Part shown: positions 1 through 7,622 of the stretch, one piece after another | Layout: every line of letters starts with the position of its first letter | Numbering within the stretch: the stretch's first letter is position 1 | NCBI GenBank assembly: GCA_045627185.1 | Contig: JAZQNE010000045.1 | Coordinates: 1-55,809, forward strand | Length of the DNA: 55,809 nt | Direction of reading: 5' to 3' | Origin: SZUA-448 sp045627185 | GTDB taxonomy: Bacteria; Bacillota; Clostridia; Lachnospirales; Lachnospiraceae | Made by a program: the position numbers and the translations under genes | Notes under the pieces: generated by a model | Told to the model about the DNA's origin: nothing | Seen by the model: only the letters and a program-made list of their open reading frames with translations | Databases searched by the model: none

Positions 1-50
1 CAATCAGCAAGGCGGCCGCATTTTTGGGCTCATTTGTCAACCTTTTTTGT

Positions 51-86
51 AAAAAAAATAGGATTAGTTTTTTCCTAATCCTATTT
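51..86 (-). terminator. Intrinsic terminator of the GH53 gene
   Basis: A 12-bp perfect stem (AAATAGGATTAG at 56-67 pairing with 75-86) encloses a 7-nt loop. Read on the minus strand it is followed by a run of eight U residues (58 down to 51). It lies about 60 nt past the GH53 stop codon. Nothing convincing is visible in bases 1-50. Confidence 0.85.
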
Positions 87-130
87 AAATTCAATGTTTA
101 CCTAGTCTGAAGCTTAACTTAACGTTATTG

Positions 131-150
131 GAACCGTCCCCATTGACTCA
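131..150 (-). repeat. REP-like half element at the 3' end of the GH53 gene
   Basis: On the minus strand the block reads TGAGTCAATGGGGACGGTTC. The first three bases are the stop codon of the GH53 gene. A 19-nt identical block occurs at 32501-32519, and a full palindromic version with TGAGTCA/TGACTCA ends lies at 18091-18121. GGGGACGGTTC-type elements are known as dispersed repeats linked to REP-associated Y1 transposases, but no such transposase is visible here. Confidence 0.6.
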
Positions 151-1851
151 TTTTGTTCCGTATCTCAATAACTTAAATACTTCAAGTGAGGCAAGCGGAT
201 GTCCGGTAAAATCAAACATAGCCTGATTGTCCCAGGAACAGCCTCCGTAATATTTGCCTGCATCGTCGGGGTCATAAGGTGCAGCATAACTGCTTGCCCA
301 GCCACTGCCGTATTTCTCCCAGAGCTTCGAGTTTTCCGAAGCATTGTTTCCAACAGGAATCCATGTGCCTTCCCAGTAGAAAACGCCAAGAGCGCCGGCC
401 TCACAGGCAGCCTTGCAGATGTCATGAATCATATCAGCCTGACCCGAAACAGTTGCCGGATATCCCTCAACCAGTCCCGTTTTGCCGTCAAAACTGTTGC
501 CGGAGCCATCCCCGTCTTCGCTCGTATAGCAGTAAGAAGTTTCCGCAATTACAACATCCTTACCGTAATTTGTCCTGATACTTTTAACAACATTTTTCAT
601 GTTTTCAATCGTTCCGTCCCAGAACGGATAGAATGAAAGGCCTATGATATCGTAATCAACATGCTGTGCCTCAAGATTCGAAACAAGCACATCAAGTTTT
701 CCCGGTTCATTAATTTTTGTGAAATGGATTACAATTCTGATTTGTCTGTCTTTCTCAGCAGCAGCCTCACGGGCAGCCCTGCAGCCGGCTTTCAGAAGTT
801 CGGCCATCTTTGAAAACATCGTTTCGCCGCACAGGCCGTAGTTTATTTCATTTCCGATCTGAACCATCTGAACATCAACGCCGGCATCATACAGCTTTTT
901 AAGGCTTTCTTTTGTATAATTATATACAGCATCAGCCTTCTCGCTGAGTTTCATGCCTTCCCATGCTTTAGGCACAAGCTGGCGCTTCGGGTCAGCCCAG
1001 AAATCAGAATAATGAAAATCTATACAAACCTGCATTCCCTGCTCCGTAGCACGTTTTCCAAGGATGCAGGCTTTTTCGATGTCGCAGTTTCCGCCACCGT
1101 ATCCGTTTCCGTCTGCATCATAAGGGTCATTCCAGACGCGGAGACGTATATAATTCACACCGGCCCCGGCAAGTGTTTTGAATACATCCTGCTCAGTACC
1201 GTCAAAGCCGTAATACTTTACGCCGCTTTCTTCAAGGCTCAAAACTGCTGACGTGTCCATTCCGCGAATAAAGGCATCAGGCATTCCGTCAATGGGATCA
1301 AGCTGAAGAGATGACTCAAGCGCCTCCTTAGGCTGCGTAACAAGCGGAACGGGGGGCAGATCCTCCGTATCAATCAGAAACTGCGTATCATCCAGATAAA
1401 AGCTGATTCCGGTTTCAAAATCAGTTCCGATGGAATGTTCACCCGGAGCATCGTTGGTGCAGATAAGAAGAAAAGCATCGGACGTTCCGTAAATACTGCA
1501 CAAATATTCATATTTGAGCTCCATCGGGTCAAACGCACCGGTTTTTTCGTAAACCTTAATATCCGCCTTCTGCGATATTGCCGTACGGTTTTCATATGTA
1601 GCAGCTTCGGTCGCGTCAATTATACGAACGTTATACCACACCTGACCGTTAAACCGCATTGATACCATGCCGCCGCTTTCCTCAAAGCGGGGTCTGCGTT
1701 CAAGCACCTGCCCGTTTTCATATTTGATTTTGACAACAGTTCCGTCCGGATTGCTGTGCGATACCGTCTTTTTACTGACCGTACATCCCGCAAGTGTCAG
1801 CAATAAAGCAAGCAAAATGGTAAACTCTACAGGTTTTCTTATTCTTTTCAT
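148..1851 (-). CDS. Arabinogalactan endo-beta-1,4-galactanase, GH53 lipoprotein
   Basis: Predicted to hydrolyse beta-1,4-galactan side chains of pectin (type I arabinogalactan) at the cell surface. The 567-aa product starts at the ATG at 1851, preceded by a GGGGGA ribosome site; a GTG four codons upstream is less likely. Residues 1-23 are a lipoprotein signal with lipobox LAGC (Cys23). Residues 24 to about 180 form an extra N-terminal, probably beta-rich domain that may bind carbohydrate. The GH53 barrel follows, with the family motif around NYIRLRVWNDPYD, the acid/base Glu335 in QIGNEINYG and the nucleophile Glu437 in VIAETSYCY. The leader at 1863-1914 resembles that of the GH5 gene at 16889-17920. 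The stop codon lies inside a REP-like repeat, so the natural C-terminus may have been reshaped. The family call is secure; exact substrate is inferred. Confidence 0.93.
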   Translation of the reverse strand: MKRIRKPVEFTILLALLLTLAGCTVSKKTVSHSNPDGTVVKIKYENGQVLERRPRFEESGGMVSMRFNGQVWYNVRIIDATEAATYENRTAISQKADIKVYEKTGAFDPMELKYEYLCSIYGTSDAFLLICTNDAPGEHSIGTDFETGISFYLDDTQFLIDTEDLPPVPLVTQPKEALESSLQLDPIDGMPDAFIRGMDTSAVLSLEESGVKYYGFDGTEQDVFKTLAGAGVNYIRLRVWNDPYDADGNGYGGGNCDIEKACILGKRATEQGMQVCIDFHYSDFWADPKRQLVPKAWEGMKLSEKADAVYNYTKESLKKLYDAGVDVQMVQIGNEINYGLCGETMFSKMAELLKAGCRAAREAAAEKDRQIRIVIHFTKINEPGKLDVLVSNLEAQHVDYDIIGLSFYPFWDGTIENMKNVVKSIRTNYGKDVVIAETSYCYTSEDGDGSGNSFDGKTGLVEGYPATVSGQADMIHDICKAACEAGALGVFYWEGTWIPVGNNASENSKLWEKYGSGWASSYAAPYDPDDAGKYYGGCSWDNQAMFDFTGHPLASLEVFKLLRYGTK

Positions 1852-1862
1852 AATCCCCCACA

Positions 1863-1914
1863 CATTCTGTGAACCATATCGGCAATTGAATTACCGAAGA
1901 TTCCCGCTTGTTAT
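1863..1914 (-). promoter_or_regulatory. Conserved 52-nt leader element shared with the GH5 gene
   Basis: This block aligns without gaps to 17957-18008 (40 of 52 bases identical; 9 of 12 differences are transitions). Invariant cores on the minus strand are CGGGAATC, ATTCAATTG and GGTTC. GAATC and GGTTC can pair, enclosing a smaller hairpin with a TTCAA loop. It lies between the likely -10 box and the start codon. It could be a structured RNA or a DNA operator. Confidence 0.5.
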
Positions 1915-1919
1915 TTCAA

Positions 1920-1925
1920 ATTATA
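1920..1925 (-). promoter_or_regulatory. Probable -10 box of the GH53 gene
   Basis: A perfect TATAAT on the minus strand lies about 70 nt upstream of the ATG and just upstream of the conserved leader element. No good -35 hexamer is visible at 16-18 nt spacing, so the promoter may need an activator. Confidence 0.45.
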
Positions 1926-1950
1926 TTTTATTATTACCGTTCAAGCCGGC

Positions 1951-2439
1951 TTATTTTTGTTTTCTTCCCGATGTCACCAGTTCTTCCTCAAACTTTTCAG
2001 GGTTTTTCAGATAGAAATCCTGATGATATTCCTCTGCGGGATAAAAGGTTTTGAAGCGTTCGATGCTGATAAATGCAGGCTTTCCTTCATCATTCTCCAG
2101 TGCTTTCACTTTTGCCTTTGCAATTTCAAACTCGTTATCATTATTCACGTAAATAGCCAGAGTGTATGAATGGCCTCTGTCGATGTACTGGCCGCCCTCG
2201 TCAAACGGGTCGATATTCGCAAGGTAAATATCAAGAAGCGTTTCATATTTCACGCGGTCAGGGTCATATTTCAGCTGAAGCGTCTCTCTGTGTCCCGTAC
2301 GCTGGGCCTTTACATCCTCATATGTCGGATTAATTTCATCTCCGCCGGAATATCCGCATATGACTTCATCCACACCATACAACTTAAACATAGGCGTAAT
2401 GCACCAGAAGCACCCTCCGGCAAAATAAGCATTTTTCAT
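1951..2439 (-). CDS. msrA: Peptide methionine-S-sulfoxide reductase MsrA
   Basis: Reduces the S epimer of methionine sulfoxide in proteins, repairing oxidative damage in the cytoplasm. The family signature GGCFWC occurs at residues 8-13, with Cys10 as nucleophile. The conserved GYSGG and a YHQDFY-type C-terminal motif are present. The product is 162 aa, a normal length for a stand-alone MsrA without a fused MsrB. The start at 2439 is chosen because AAAGGA lies eight bases upstream; an upstream in-frame start at 2469 would add ten residues with no family match. It sits alone between the phosphoesterase and GH53 genes in the same orientation. No MsrB is nearby. Confidence 0.95.
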   Translation of the reverse strand: MKNAYFAGGCFWCITPMFKLYGVDEVICGYSGGDEINPTYEDVKAQRTGHRETLQLKYDPDRVKYETLLDIYLANIDPFDEGGQYIDRGHSYTLAIYVNNDNEFEIAKAKVKALENDEGKPAFISIERFKTFYPAEEYHQDFYLKNPEKFEEELVTSGRKQK

Positions 2440-2561
2440 AAGAATCCTTTCTTTCCGGCTTACATGCAACCCCTTCCGTATTTGTAAACTTCACACGCAT
2501 AAAATCAGGATAATGCGGCAGCCGAGCTATTCAAAGAACTGTTTTGTCCGGTTTTATATGA

Positions 2562-4109
2562 TTAATTTTTTATCCCGTAATTCTCCATGAAATATTCAAG
2601 AAGCAGATCACGTGCATAATATTCCTCATTAAAGCGCTCAATTTCCACAAGTCCGTTAGGCGCATAGGTTGAGGTATATGTATCAACAATCACATAATAA
2701 GTCTTGTCATTCTCAATATTTTTCCTGACACTTTCGCCGTATTCGCCGCAGTAAATATAGTATTTGTCATTAGTGGTCTTAAAGAAGACCTGATTCAGCT
2801 GCCAACCCTTACAGGAGCACAATACAAGCTCATTGTCAAACGGGAAAATCATCTGAATCATACTGTAATTCAGGTCGCCCTTTGCAAGATATCCGGGGCT
2901 TCTTGTGCTGAGCAGGCCTCCGCCAAGCACGATATCATAATTTCCGCCCCACTTTTCAACGCCAAACTCATAATAAAGCCCGGCAACAAGCGTCCCAAGT
3001 TCATCACGGCTCAGCTGTCTGTCAAGTGTTGCCACTATTTCCTTTGTCCAGGCAATCTTGTCAGCGTACTTATCAAGAAGATTGTCCCTAAGGCCATTCT
3101 GTGCGCTTTTAGCGTATGTTGCAGACGGAATTATTTCCGGTTCCTCAACGGAAGCCGTTCCCGTAAGAGGATTAATATACACTTTAACATGCGATATTCC
3201 CTTGTTTTCTCCGCCGTTCTGGAGATGATATACGCTGTTGGTGTCCATAAGAACGTAACTTTGGTGCGTATGTCCCTCAAAAACAAGGTCGACATCCTTT
3301 TTTGTCAGTGTCAGATCGAAATATGTCGATGCCTTGCTGTCCGGAATGACATGCATTCCGCTGAAGGAATCATCATATCCGTCATGAATCGAAAGAACGA
3401 TGAAGCTCGCCCCTTCGCTTCTGAGTTTTGCGGCCTCATCCCTGATAAGAGCCGAAAGCGCGCTTCCCGTAATAATGCTGAAACCTGCGCTCTTCTCTGA
3501 GGCAATTGACGAATAGCAGTCACCTATTGCGCCTATAATGCCAATTTTAATTCCGCTCTTCTCAATCATTACCGAAGGCTCTGCGTAAGCCACGCGCTGA
3601 TTTGTTTTTTTGTCGAATATATTTATGGCAAGGAACGGAAATTCAGCCTTTTCGGCATTTTTAGCAACGTATTCCTCGCCCCAGTCAAATTCATGATTTC
3701 CGAGTGTCTGTGAAACAAAGCCAAGCTCATTCATCCAGTCTACAATTATTTCACCCTTTGTCTGGTTTGATTCCGAACTGCCCTGCCACATATCACCTGA
3801 CGAAAGAAGGATTACATTGTCTTCAACCATCTGTTTTTCCATAAAGTACATTGTAAGTTCGTCCACGCCGGGCTGTTGTGAGGAATCATCAAACTTGCCG
3901 TGAAGGTCATTAATTGCATAAAAATTGAAAGCAATGCCAAGCTTTTCACCACATCTGTCGCAAAGGCCGTTATCGTCTTTATCCCTGTGATGCTTGCAGG
4001 GTTTATTACTGAAAATGAGAATCAACGCAACTGTCAATGCAATTGCAAACGCCAGGGCAATTGCAGATATAATCAGTATTTTGCGTTGTTTTTTTGTTAA
4101 TTGTTTCAT
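2562..4109 (-). CDS. Membrane-anchored 5'-nucleotidase / 2',3'-cyclic phosphodiesterase-like protein
   Basis: A 515-aa metallophosphoesterase of the 5'-nucleotidase (UshA/YfkN-like) family, predicted to dephosphorylate extracellular nucleotides. An N-terminal membrane anchor (about residues 10-33) is followed by a short Cys/His/Asp-rich stretch (CKHHRDKDDNGLCDRCG). The phosphoesterase domain then shows the dimetal motifs NDLHG, GDMWQG, GNHEFDWG and GHTHQ. The C-terminal half fits the substrate-binding 5'-nucleotidase domain. The start at 4109 is preferred because AAGAG lies just upstream and it places the hydrophobic anchor near the N-terminus; an alternative start lies 13 codons upstream. 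The gene is divergent from the acyltransferase gene, with a perfect palindrome between them. Substrate is inferred. Confidence 0.88.
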   Translation of the reverse strand: MKQLTKKQRKILIISAIALAFAIALTVALILIFSNKPCKHHRDKDDNGLCDRCGEKLGIAFNFYAINDLHGKFDDSSQQPGVDELTMYFMEKQMVEDNVILLSSGDMWQGSSESNQTKGEIIVDWMNELGFVSQTLGNHEFDWGEEYVAKNAEKAEFPFLAINIFDKKTNQRVAYAEPSVMIEKSGIKIGIIGAIGDCYSSIASEKSAGFSIITGSALSALIRDEAAKLRSEGASFIVLSIHDGYDDSFSGMHVIPDSKASTYFDLTLTKKDVDLVFEGHTHQSYVLMDTNSVYHLQNGGENKGISHVKVYINPLTGTASVEEPEIIPSATYAKSAQNGLRDNLLDKYADKIAWTKEIVATLDRQLSRDELGTLVAGLYYEFGVEKWGGNYDIVLGGGLLSTRSPGYLAKGDLNYSMIQMIFPFDNELVLCSCKGWQLNQVFFKTTNDKYYIYCGEYGESVRKNIENDKTYYVIVDTYTSTYAPNGLVEIERFNEEYYARDLLLEYFMENYGIKN

Positions 4110-4152
4110 ACTGCACTCTTTTCTAAACTTGATATTTCGCTTCGCCACGAAA

Positions 4153-4172
4153 TGTGATATGATTATATCACA
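4153..4172. promoter_or_regulatory. Perfect palindrome in a divergent promoter region
   Basis: TGTGATAT and ATATCACA form 8-bp inverted arms around GATT. On the minus strand the palindrome contains an extended -10 box (TGATATAAT) suited to the phosphoesterase gene. The layout is that of an operator overlapping a promoter, potentially serving both divergent genes. The binding factor is unknown. Confidence 0.5.
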
Positions 4173-4216
4173 AAAAGTGGAGAACGTAAAACGAAAGCTT
4201 TTCGGAAGGATTGGTT

Positions 4217-5488
4217 ATGAAGCGAAAATGGTACAGGCTTGATAATGCAGCATTAATCTTCCCCGCCACCATGCGGAGAAGCTGGAATAATGTGTTCCGC
4301 GAGTCTGTCACCCTTACGGAAGAAATTGACCCTGAGATTCTTTCACAGGCCGCTAATGATATCCGACCCCGTTTTCCAACCTTCTTCGTACGCCTCAGAA
4401 CAGGCTTTTTCTGGTATTATCTTGAAGAAATCAGGGAAAATGTCAGGGTTCGCCCCGAATACGCCTATCCGCTTACGCGCATGAGCCGCTTAAAGCTCCG
4501 TAAATGCTGCATCCGCATTCTCTATTTCGAAAACCGCATCGCCGTTGAGTTTTTTCACTCCGTTACGGACGGAAACGGTGCACTTGTCTTTGTTCAGAAC
4601 CTTGCAGCACGCTATCTTGAACTGAAATACAGAATAGATATTCCAAGTGAACTGAGTATCCTGAAACTTGATGAAGCACCAAAGCCGGAAGAAATCCGTG
4701 ACTGCTTTCCGCTCTGTTCAGGTAAAAATCCCATGAGCCGTAAGGAAGAAATTGCATACAGGCTTCATGGTGAACTCGAACTTGACGGTTTTAAGCACCT
4801 TACGACCGGAATTATTCCTACCTCTGACCTCATCCGAGTTTCTCACCTGCATCATTGTACGGTCAGCGCTTTTCTTTCGGCGGTCATGGCTTTTGCCATT
4901 CAGGAAAAACAAAGCACAGAACGCCCCGAGCGCCGTTTTAAGCCCGTAAAAATCACGCTTCCCGTCAACCTTCGAAAACTTTATAACGCAGATACGCTCA
5001 GGAATTTCATTCTGACCGTAAACATAGGTTTCAACCCTAAAGACGGTGATTATTCCTTCGATGAAATCTGTGCCCAGATGTCGCACCAGATTGCAATTGA
5101 AGCAATTCCTCAAAAGATGGGCAGCCGCATAGCAGCAAACGTTCAGCCGGCCTCCAATCCGCTTCTGCGCATCTGTCCACTGTTCTTAAAAACACTTGTA
5201 ATGCGAATGGTATATGCCGACTCCGGTGAACGAAACGGCTGTATCAATGTATCAAACCTTGGAGAAGCAAAGATTCCCGAAGCAATGATGCCCTACGTAA
5301 AGCGGTTTGAGTTCATCATAGGTGTCCAGCTCTCCTACCCGAACAACTGCTCCGTCATAAGCTATAACGGACGAACCTTTATCAATATGATTCGAAACAC
5401 AAAGGATTCCGAGCTTGAGCGTCTTTTCTTCTCCAAGCTTGTTGAACTTGGAATCCCCGTCAAAATAGAAAGTAACGAAAGGCGTTAA
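4217..5488 (+). CDS. Condensation-domain-like / alcohol acetyltransferase-like acyltransferase
   Basis: A 423-aa protein of the CoA-dependent acyltransferase/condensation superfamily. The catalytic HxxxDG motif is seen as HSVTDG at residues 114-119, followed by a long region with the basic, cytoplasmic character of alcohol-acetyltransferase-like proteins. No signal peptide, carrier domain or adenylation domain is present, so it is not a complete NRPS module. The ATG at 4217 has AAGGA seven bases upstream; a TTG two codons earlier overlaps that site and is unlikely. The gene ends three bases before a zinc-ribbon membrane protein, so the two are almost certainly co-transcribed. Related pairs occur in other gut Clostridia. 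The acyl donor and acceptor are unknown. Confidence 0.75.
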   Translation: MKRKWYRLDNAALIFPATMRRSWNNVFRESVTLTEEIDPEILSQAANDIRPRFPTFFVRLRTGFFWYYLEEIRENVRVRPEYAYPLTRMSRLKLRKCCIRILYFENRIAVEFFHSVTDGNGALVFVQNLAARYLELKYRIDIPSELSILKLDEAPKPEEIRDCFPLCSGKNPMSRKEEIAYRLHGELELDGFKHLTTGIIPTSDLIRVSHLHHCTVSAFLSAVMAFAIQEKQSTERPERRFKPVKITLPVNLRKLYNADTLRNFILTVNIGFNPKDGDYSFDEICAQMSHQIAIEAIPQKMGSRIAANVQPASNPLLRICPLFLKTLVMRMVYADSGERNGCINVSNLGEAKIPEAMMPYVKRFEFIIGVQLSYPNNCSVISYNGRTFINMIRNTKDSELERLFFSKLVELGIPVKIESNERR

Positions 5489-5491
5489 TTT

Positions 5492-6184
5492 ATGTACTGT
5501 GTGAAATGCGGAGTCAGGCTGCAGGATGGCGTCAAAGAATGCCCTCTTTGCCGTACTCCCGTCCTGATTGATTCGAAAGACCTTGAAAATGCGCATATAA
5601 AGTACTCCGACAGATATCCCGCGGAGCACGACCACGCAAAATATCTGGCGCTTGGCATCACAACAACCATTATGATTGCGGCCTGCCTTGTATGCCTCAT
5701 CGTCTGCCTTAACACATACGGAACGGTCAGCTGGTCAGGCTACGTAATGCTTGGTCTTGCCGTTCTATGGGTTTTGTTTGTGCTGCCCTTCTGGTTTAAC
5801 AAATGGCGTCCGTTTGTGTTCATTCCCGTTGATTTTGCAGCCATTGCGGGATACCTTGTCTACATTTGCCTTTATACCGGCGGTCACTGGTTTTTAAGTT
5901 TTGCCTTCCCGGTTCTTGGAATTGTCTGCATTATCACCATGACGGCCATTGTCCTTCTGCTCACTGTAAAAAAAGGACGCCTTTACATAACAGGCGGACT
6001 GCTGATAGCCATTGGCTGCAGCAGCATGCTGATTGAGTTTTTCGAGCACATCACCTTCAGGACGCCCATGTTTGTATGGTCGCTCCTCTGTGTTTCGGTT
6101 TTTTCGGCAATCGGCCTGTTTCTGCTTATTTCAGCCATGATTCCGCCCCTGAAGGATTACCTGAACCGCAAATTCTTCTACTGA
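5492..6184 (+). CDS. Zinc-ribbon membrane protein, DUF6320-like
   Basis: A 230-aa protein that opens with a zinc ribbon (CVKCGVRL at the N-terminus and CPLC about 14 residues on). About six hydrophobic helices follow from residue 50 to the end. The tandem position three bases after the condensation-like gene matches the arrangement I associate with DUF6320 proteins, although I cannot confirm the family without a search. An AAAGG ribosome site lies inside the end of the upstream gene, consistent with coupled translation. A role in envelope lipid or metabolite modification together with the acyltransferase is inference only. Confidence 0.7.
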   Translation: MYCVKCGVRLQDGVKECPLCRTPVLIDSKDLENAHIKYSDRYPAEHDHAKYLALGITTTIMIAACLVCLIVCLNTYGTVSWSGYVMLGLAVLWVLFVLPFWFNKWRPFVFIPVDFAAIAGYLVYICLYTGGHWFLSFAFPVLGIVCIITMTAIVLLLTVKKGRLYITGGLLIAIGCSSMLIEFFEHITFRTPMFVWSLLCVSVFSAIGLFLLISAMIPPLKDYLNRKFFY

Positions 6185-6334
6185 CGCCCGCCGGTGATTC
6201 CGTTCCGCTTTCACCCGCAAGTCCCGTGCTTTCAAGTTTTTCAGGTTATTTTGCCGCTTACCGGCATAATAATAAATCAAAAAGCCGATTAAGCGTGCCT
6301 GACACACCTGAACCGGCAAAAGAGGAGGTAGCAA

Positions 6335-6988
6335 ATGTTACTTTATTCAGATTACACCGAGTCAGCTCTGAAGGTTTTAAGAAAGCCTCAGCTGACCATG
6401 CAGTGGTACATTATTCCGCTGTTCGTAATCACCCTGTACATCATCACAAAGGAGCTTCATGAGAAACACTATAAGGTTGTCCTTGGTGCCTTCGCACTGT
6501 GGGGAGTGGACATCTTCAATGAAATCTGGAACTCCATGATCTGCTTCATCAGCGGATACGCACCGGTCTGGGGAACGCCGGTTGTAGAGCAGGGACAGTC
6601 CGCATGGCTTCTGATGATCGGCTACAACGTAGAAATCTCCATGATGTTCCTTATCATGGGCGTTATGGCTTGTCTTACACTGCCTAAAGACCCCAAAAAG
6701 AAAATCCTCGGAATCAACAACCGTATTTTCTTTGCTGTTGTCCTTACAACGGCAGCCGTTATCGTTGAATGTTTCCTGAATTACTGCGGAGTTCTCACCT
6801 GGGAATGGTCCTTCTGGCAGCGCAACAACCCCTGGCTTCTCTGGCTCATTGGTTATCTGCCTTTCTTCTCTGCAGCATTCTTTGTACACGACAGACCTAC
6901 AATCAAAAAATCTGCAGCCGCTCTTTCGGTAATTCTCGGAACGGATGTGGTTCTCATTGTAATCTGTGCATTTCTCAAATGGATTTAA
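6335..6988 (+). CDS. Multi-pass membrane protein of unknown function
   Basis: A 217-aa protein with six or seven hydrophobic helices and no motif I recognise. Short charged loops (KELHEKHYK near residue 43, LPKDPKKK near 115) separate the helices and suggest cytoplasmic-side loops. A strong AGAGGAGGT ribosome site precedes the ATG. It is followed 12 bases later by a 39-residue membrane microprotein with its own AGGAGG site, so the two probably form a pair. The 150-nt gap from the preceding gene holds a weak hairpin but no clear terminator, so membership in the upstream operon is possible. Confidence 0.7.
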   Translation: MLLYSDYTESALKVLRKPQLTMQWYIIPLFVITLYIITKELHEKHYKVVLGAFALWGVDIFNEIWNSMICFISGYAPVWGTPVVEQGQSAWLLMIGYNVEISMMFLIMGVMACLTLPKDPKKKILGINNRIFFAVVLTTAAVIVECFLNYCGVLTWEWSFWQRNNPWLLWLIGYLPFFSAAFFVHDRPTIKKSAAALSVILGTDVVLIVICAFLKWI

Positions 6989-7000
6989 GGAGGCAGCAAT

Positions 7001-7120
7001 ATGATGACAATTTCAGGAGGCGCCCTTGTAGTGCTCATAGGCGCCACAATTTTGGATGTTGCACTTTGTACAGTCGCTTTTATCAGTTTTCTTAAAAAAC
7101 CGAAGGAAGAGGCAAAATAA
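7001..7120 (+). CDS. 39-residue single-span membrane microprotein
   Basis: The ORF encodes 39 residues: a short polar N-terminus, one hydrophobic helix (about residues 8-30) and a basic/acidic tail (KKPKEEAK). An AAGGAGG ribosome site lies eight bases upstream of the ATG, which argues that it is truly translated. It follows the 217-aa membrane protein by 12 bases and is closed by a strong terminator 17 bases downstream. It may be a small accessory subunit of that protein. No family is recognised. Confidence 0.65.
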   Translation: MMTISGGALVVLIGATILDVALCTVAFISFLKKPKEEAK

Positions 7121-7136
7121 AGCGTCAGAGACACTA

Positions 7137-7180
7137 AAAAAAGACAGAGGCCCATTTTTACGGTTCCTCTGTCTTTTTTT
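7137..7180. terminator. Bidirectional terminator between convergent operons
   Basis: AAGACAGAGG (7141-7150) pairs with CCTCTGTCTT (7166-7175), with a run of A before and a run of T after. It can terminate both the plus-strand membrane genes and the minus-strand opp operon. The last codon of the DUF3899-like gene abuts the T run. Confidence 0.9.
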
Positions 7181-7622
7181 ATTTTGCTACAACATCAAGC
7201 TTTTCAAAAATAATGACAAAAACTCCGGCAATTATCATAAAAATTGCTCCGCCAAGCATAACGAAGGAAACATTCAGTTTCTTTCTGTCGCCACGTTTTC
7301 TTTCAAGATAGTCACCATAACTTTCTCTTTTTTTCAGTCCACCACCCGGAATCAGCATTCTGAGGAATGAGCCCATAGACCAGGCCAATCCGTCGAAAGC
7401 GCCCTCCTGCGATGCCCAGAATAAAACTCCAAAGCAAAATACCAGAACTCCCGGTACAAAGAATGCATCCGACAGAAGCTTAAAAGCTTCCGACCCGGAA
7501 TAAGTTCCTGAAAACAGGCCCTTTGTCCAGACAAATATCAGTGAGACCACAGCCTGAATTCCTAATGTGATTAGTAATCCGGCCCAATAAGGTAATCCTT
7601 TTTTCTCATTAAGACCACTCAC
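7179..7622 (-). CDS. DUF3899-like membrane protein at the end of the opp operon
   Basis: A 147-aa membrane protein with four hydrophobic helices; the central part (FFVPGVLVFCFGVLFW followed by GAFDGLAWSMGSFLR) resembles the DUF3899 family. The start is a GTG that overlaps the stop codon of the preceding ATPase gene (GTGA), indicating translational coupling. It is the last gene of the oligopeptide transporter operon and ends at a strong terminator. A charged loop near residues 100-115 (KKRESYGDYLERKRGDRKK) is cytoplasmic by the positive-inside rule. Function unknown; association with the transporter is inferred from position only. Confidence 0.7.
   Translation of the reverse strand: MSGLNEKKGLPYWAGLLITLGIQAVVSLIFVWTKGLFSGTYSGSEAFKLLSDAFFVPGVLVFCFGVLFWASQEGAFDGLAWSMGSFLRMLIPGGGLKKRESYGDYLERKRGDRKKLNVSFVMLGGAIFMIIAGVFVIIFEKLDVVAK

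Noticed and set aside
6076..6462. Plus-strand frame bridging the gap between two membrane-protein genes
   Set aside because: It overlaps two well-supported genes in another frame and has no ribosome site. It is treated as chance.
6377..6889. 170-codon minus-strand frame opposite the 217-aa membrane protein
   Set aside because: It is antisense to a gene with a strong ribosome site and clear transmembrane pattern, and has no recognisable domain.
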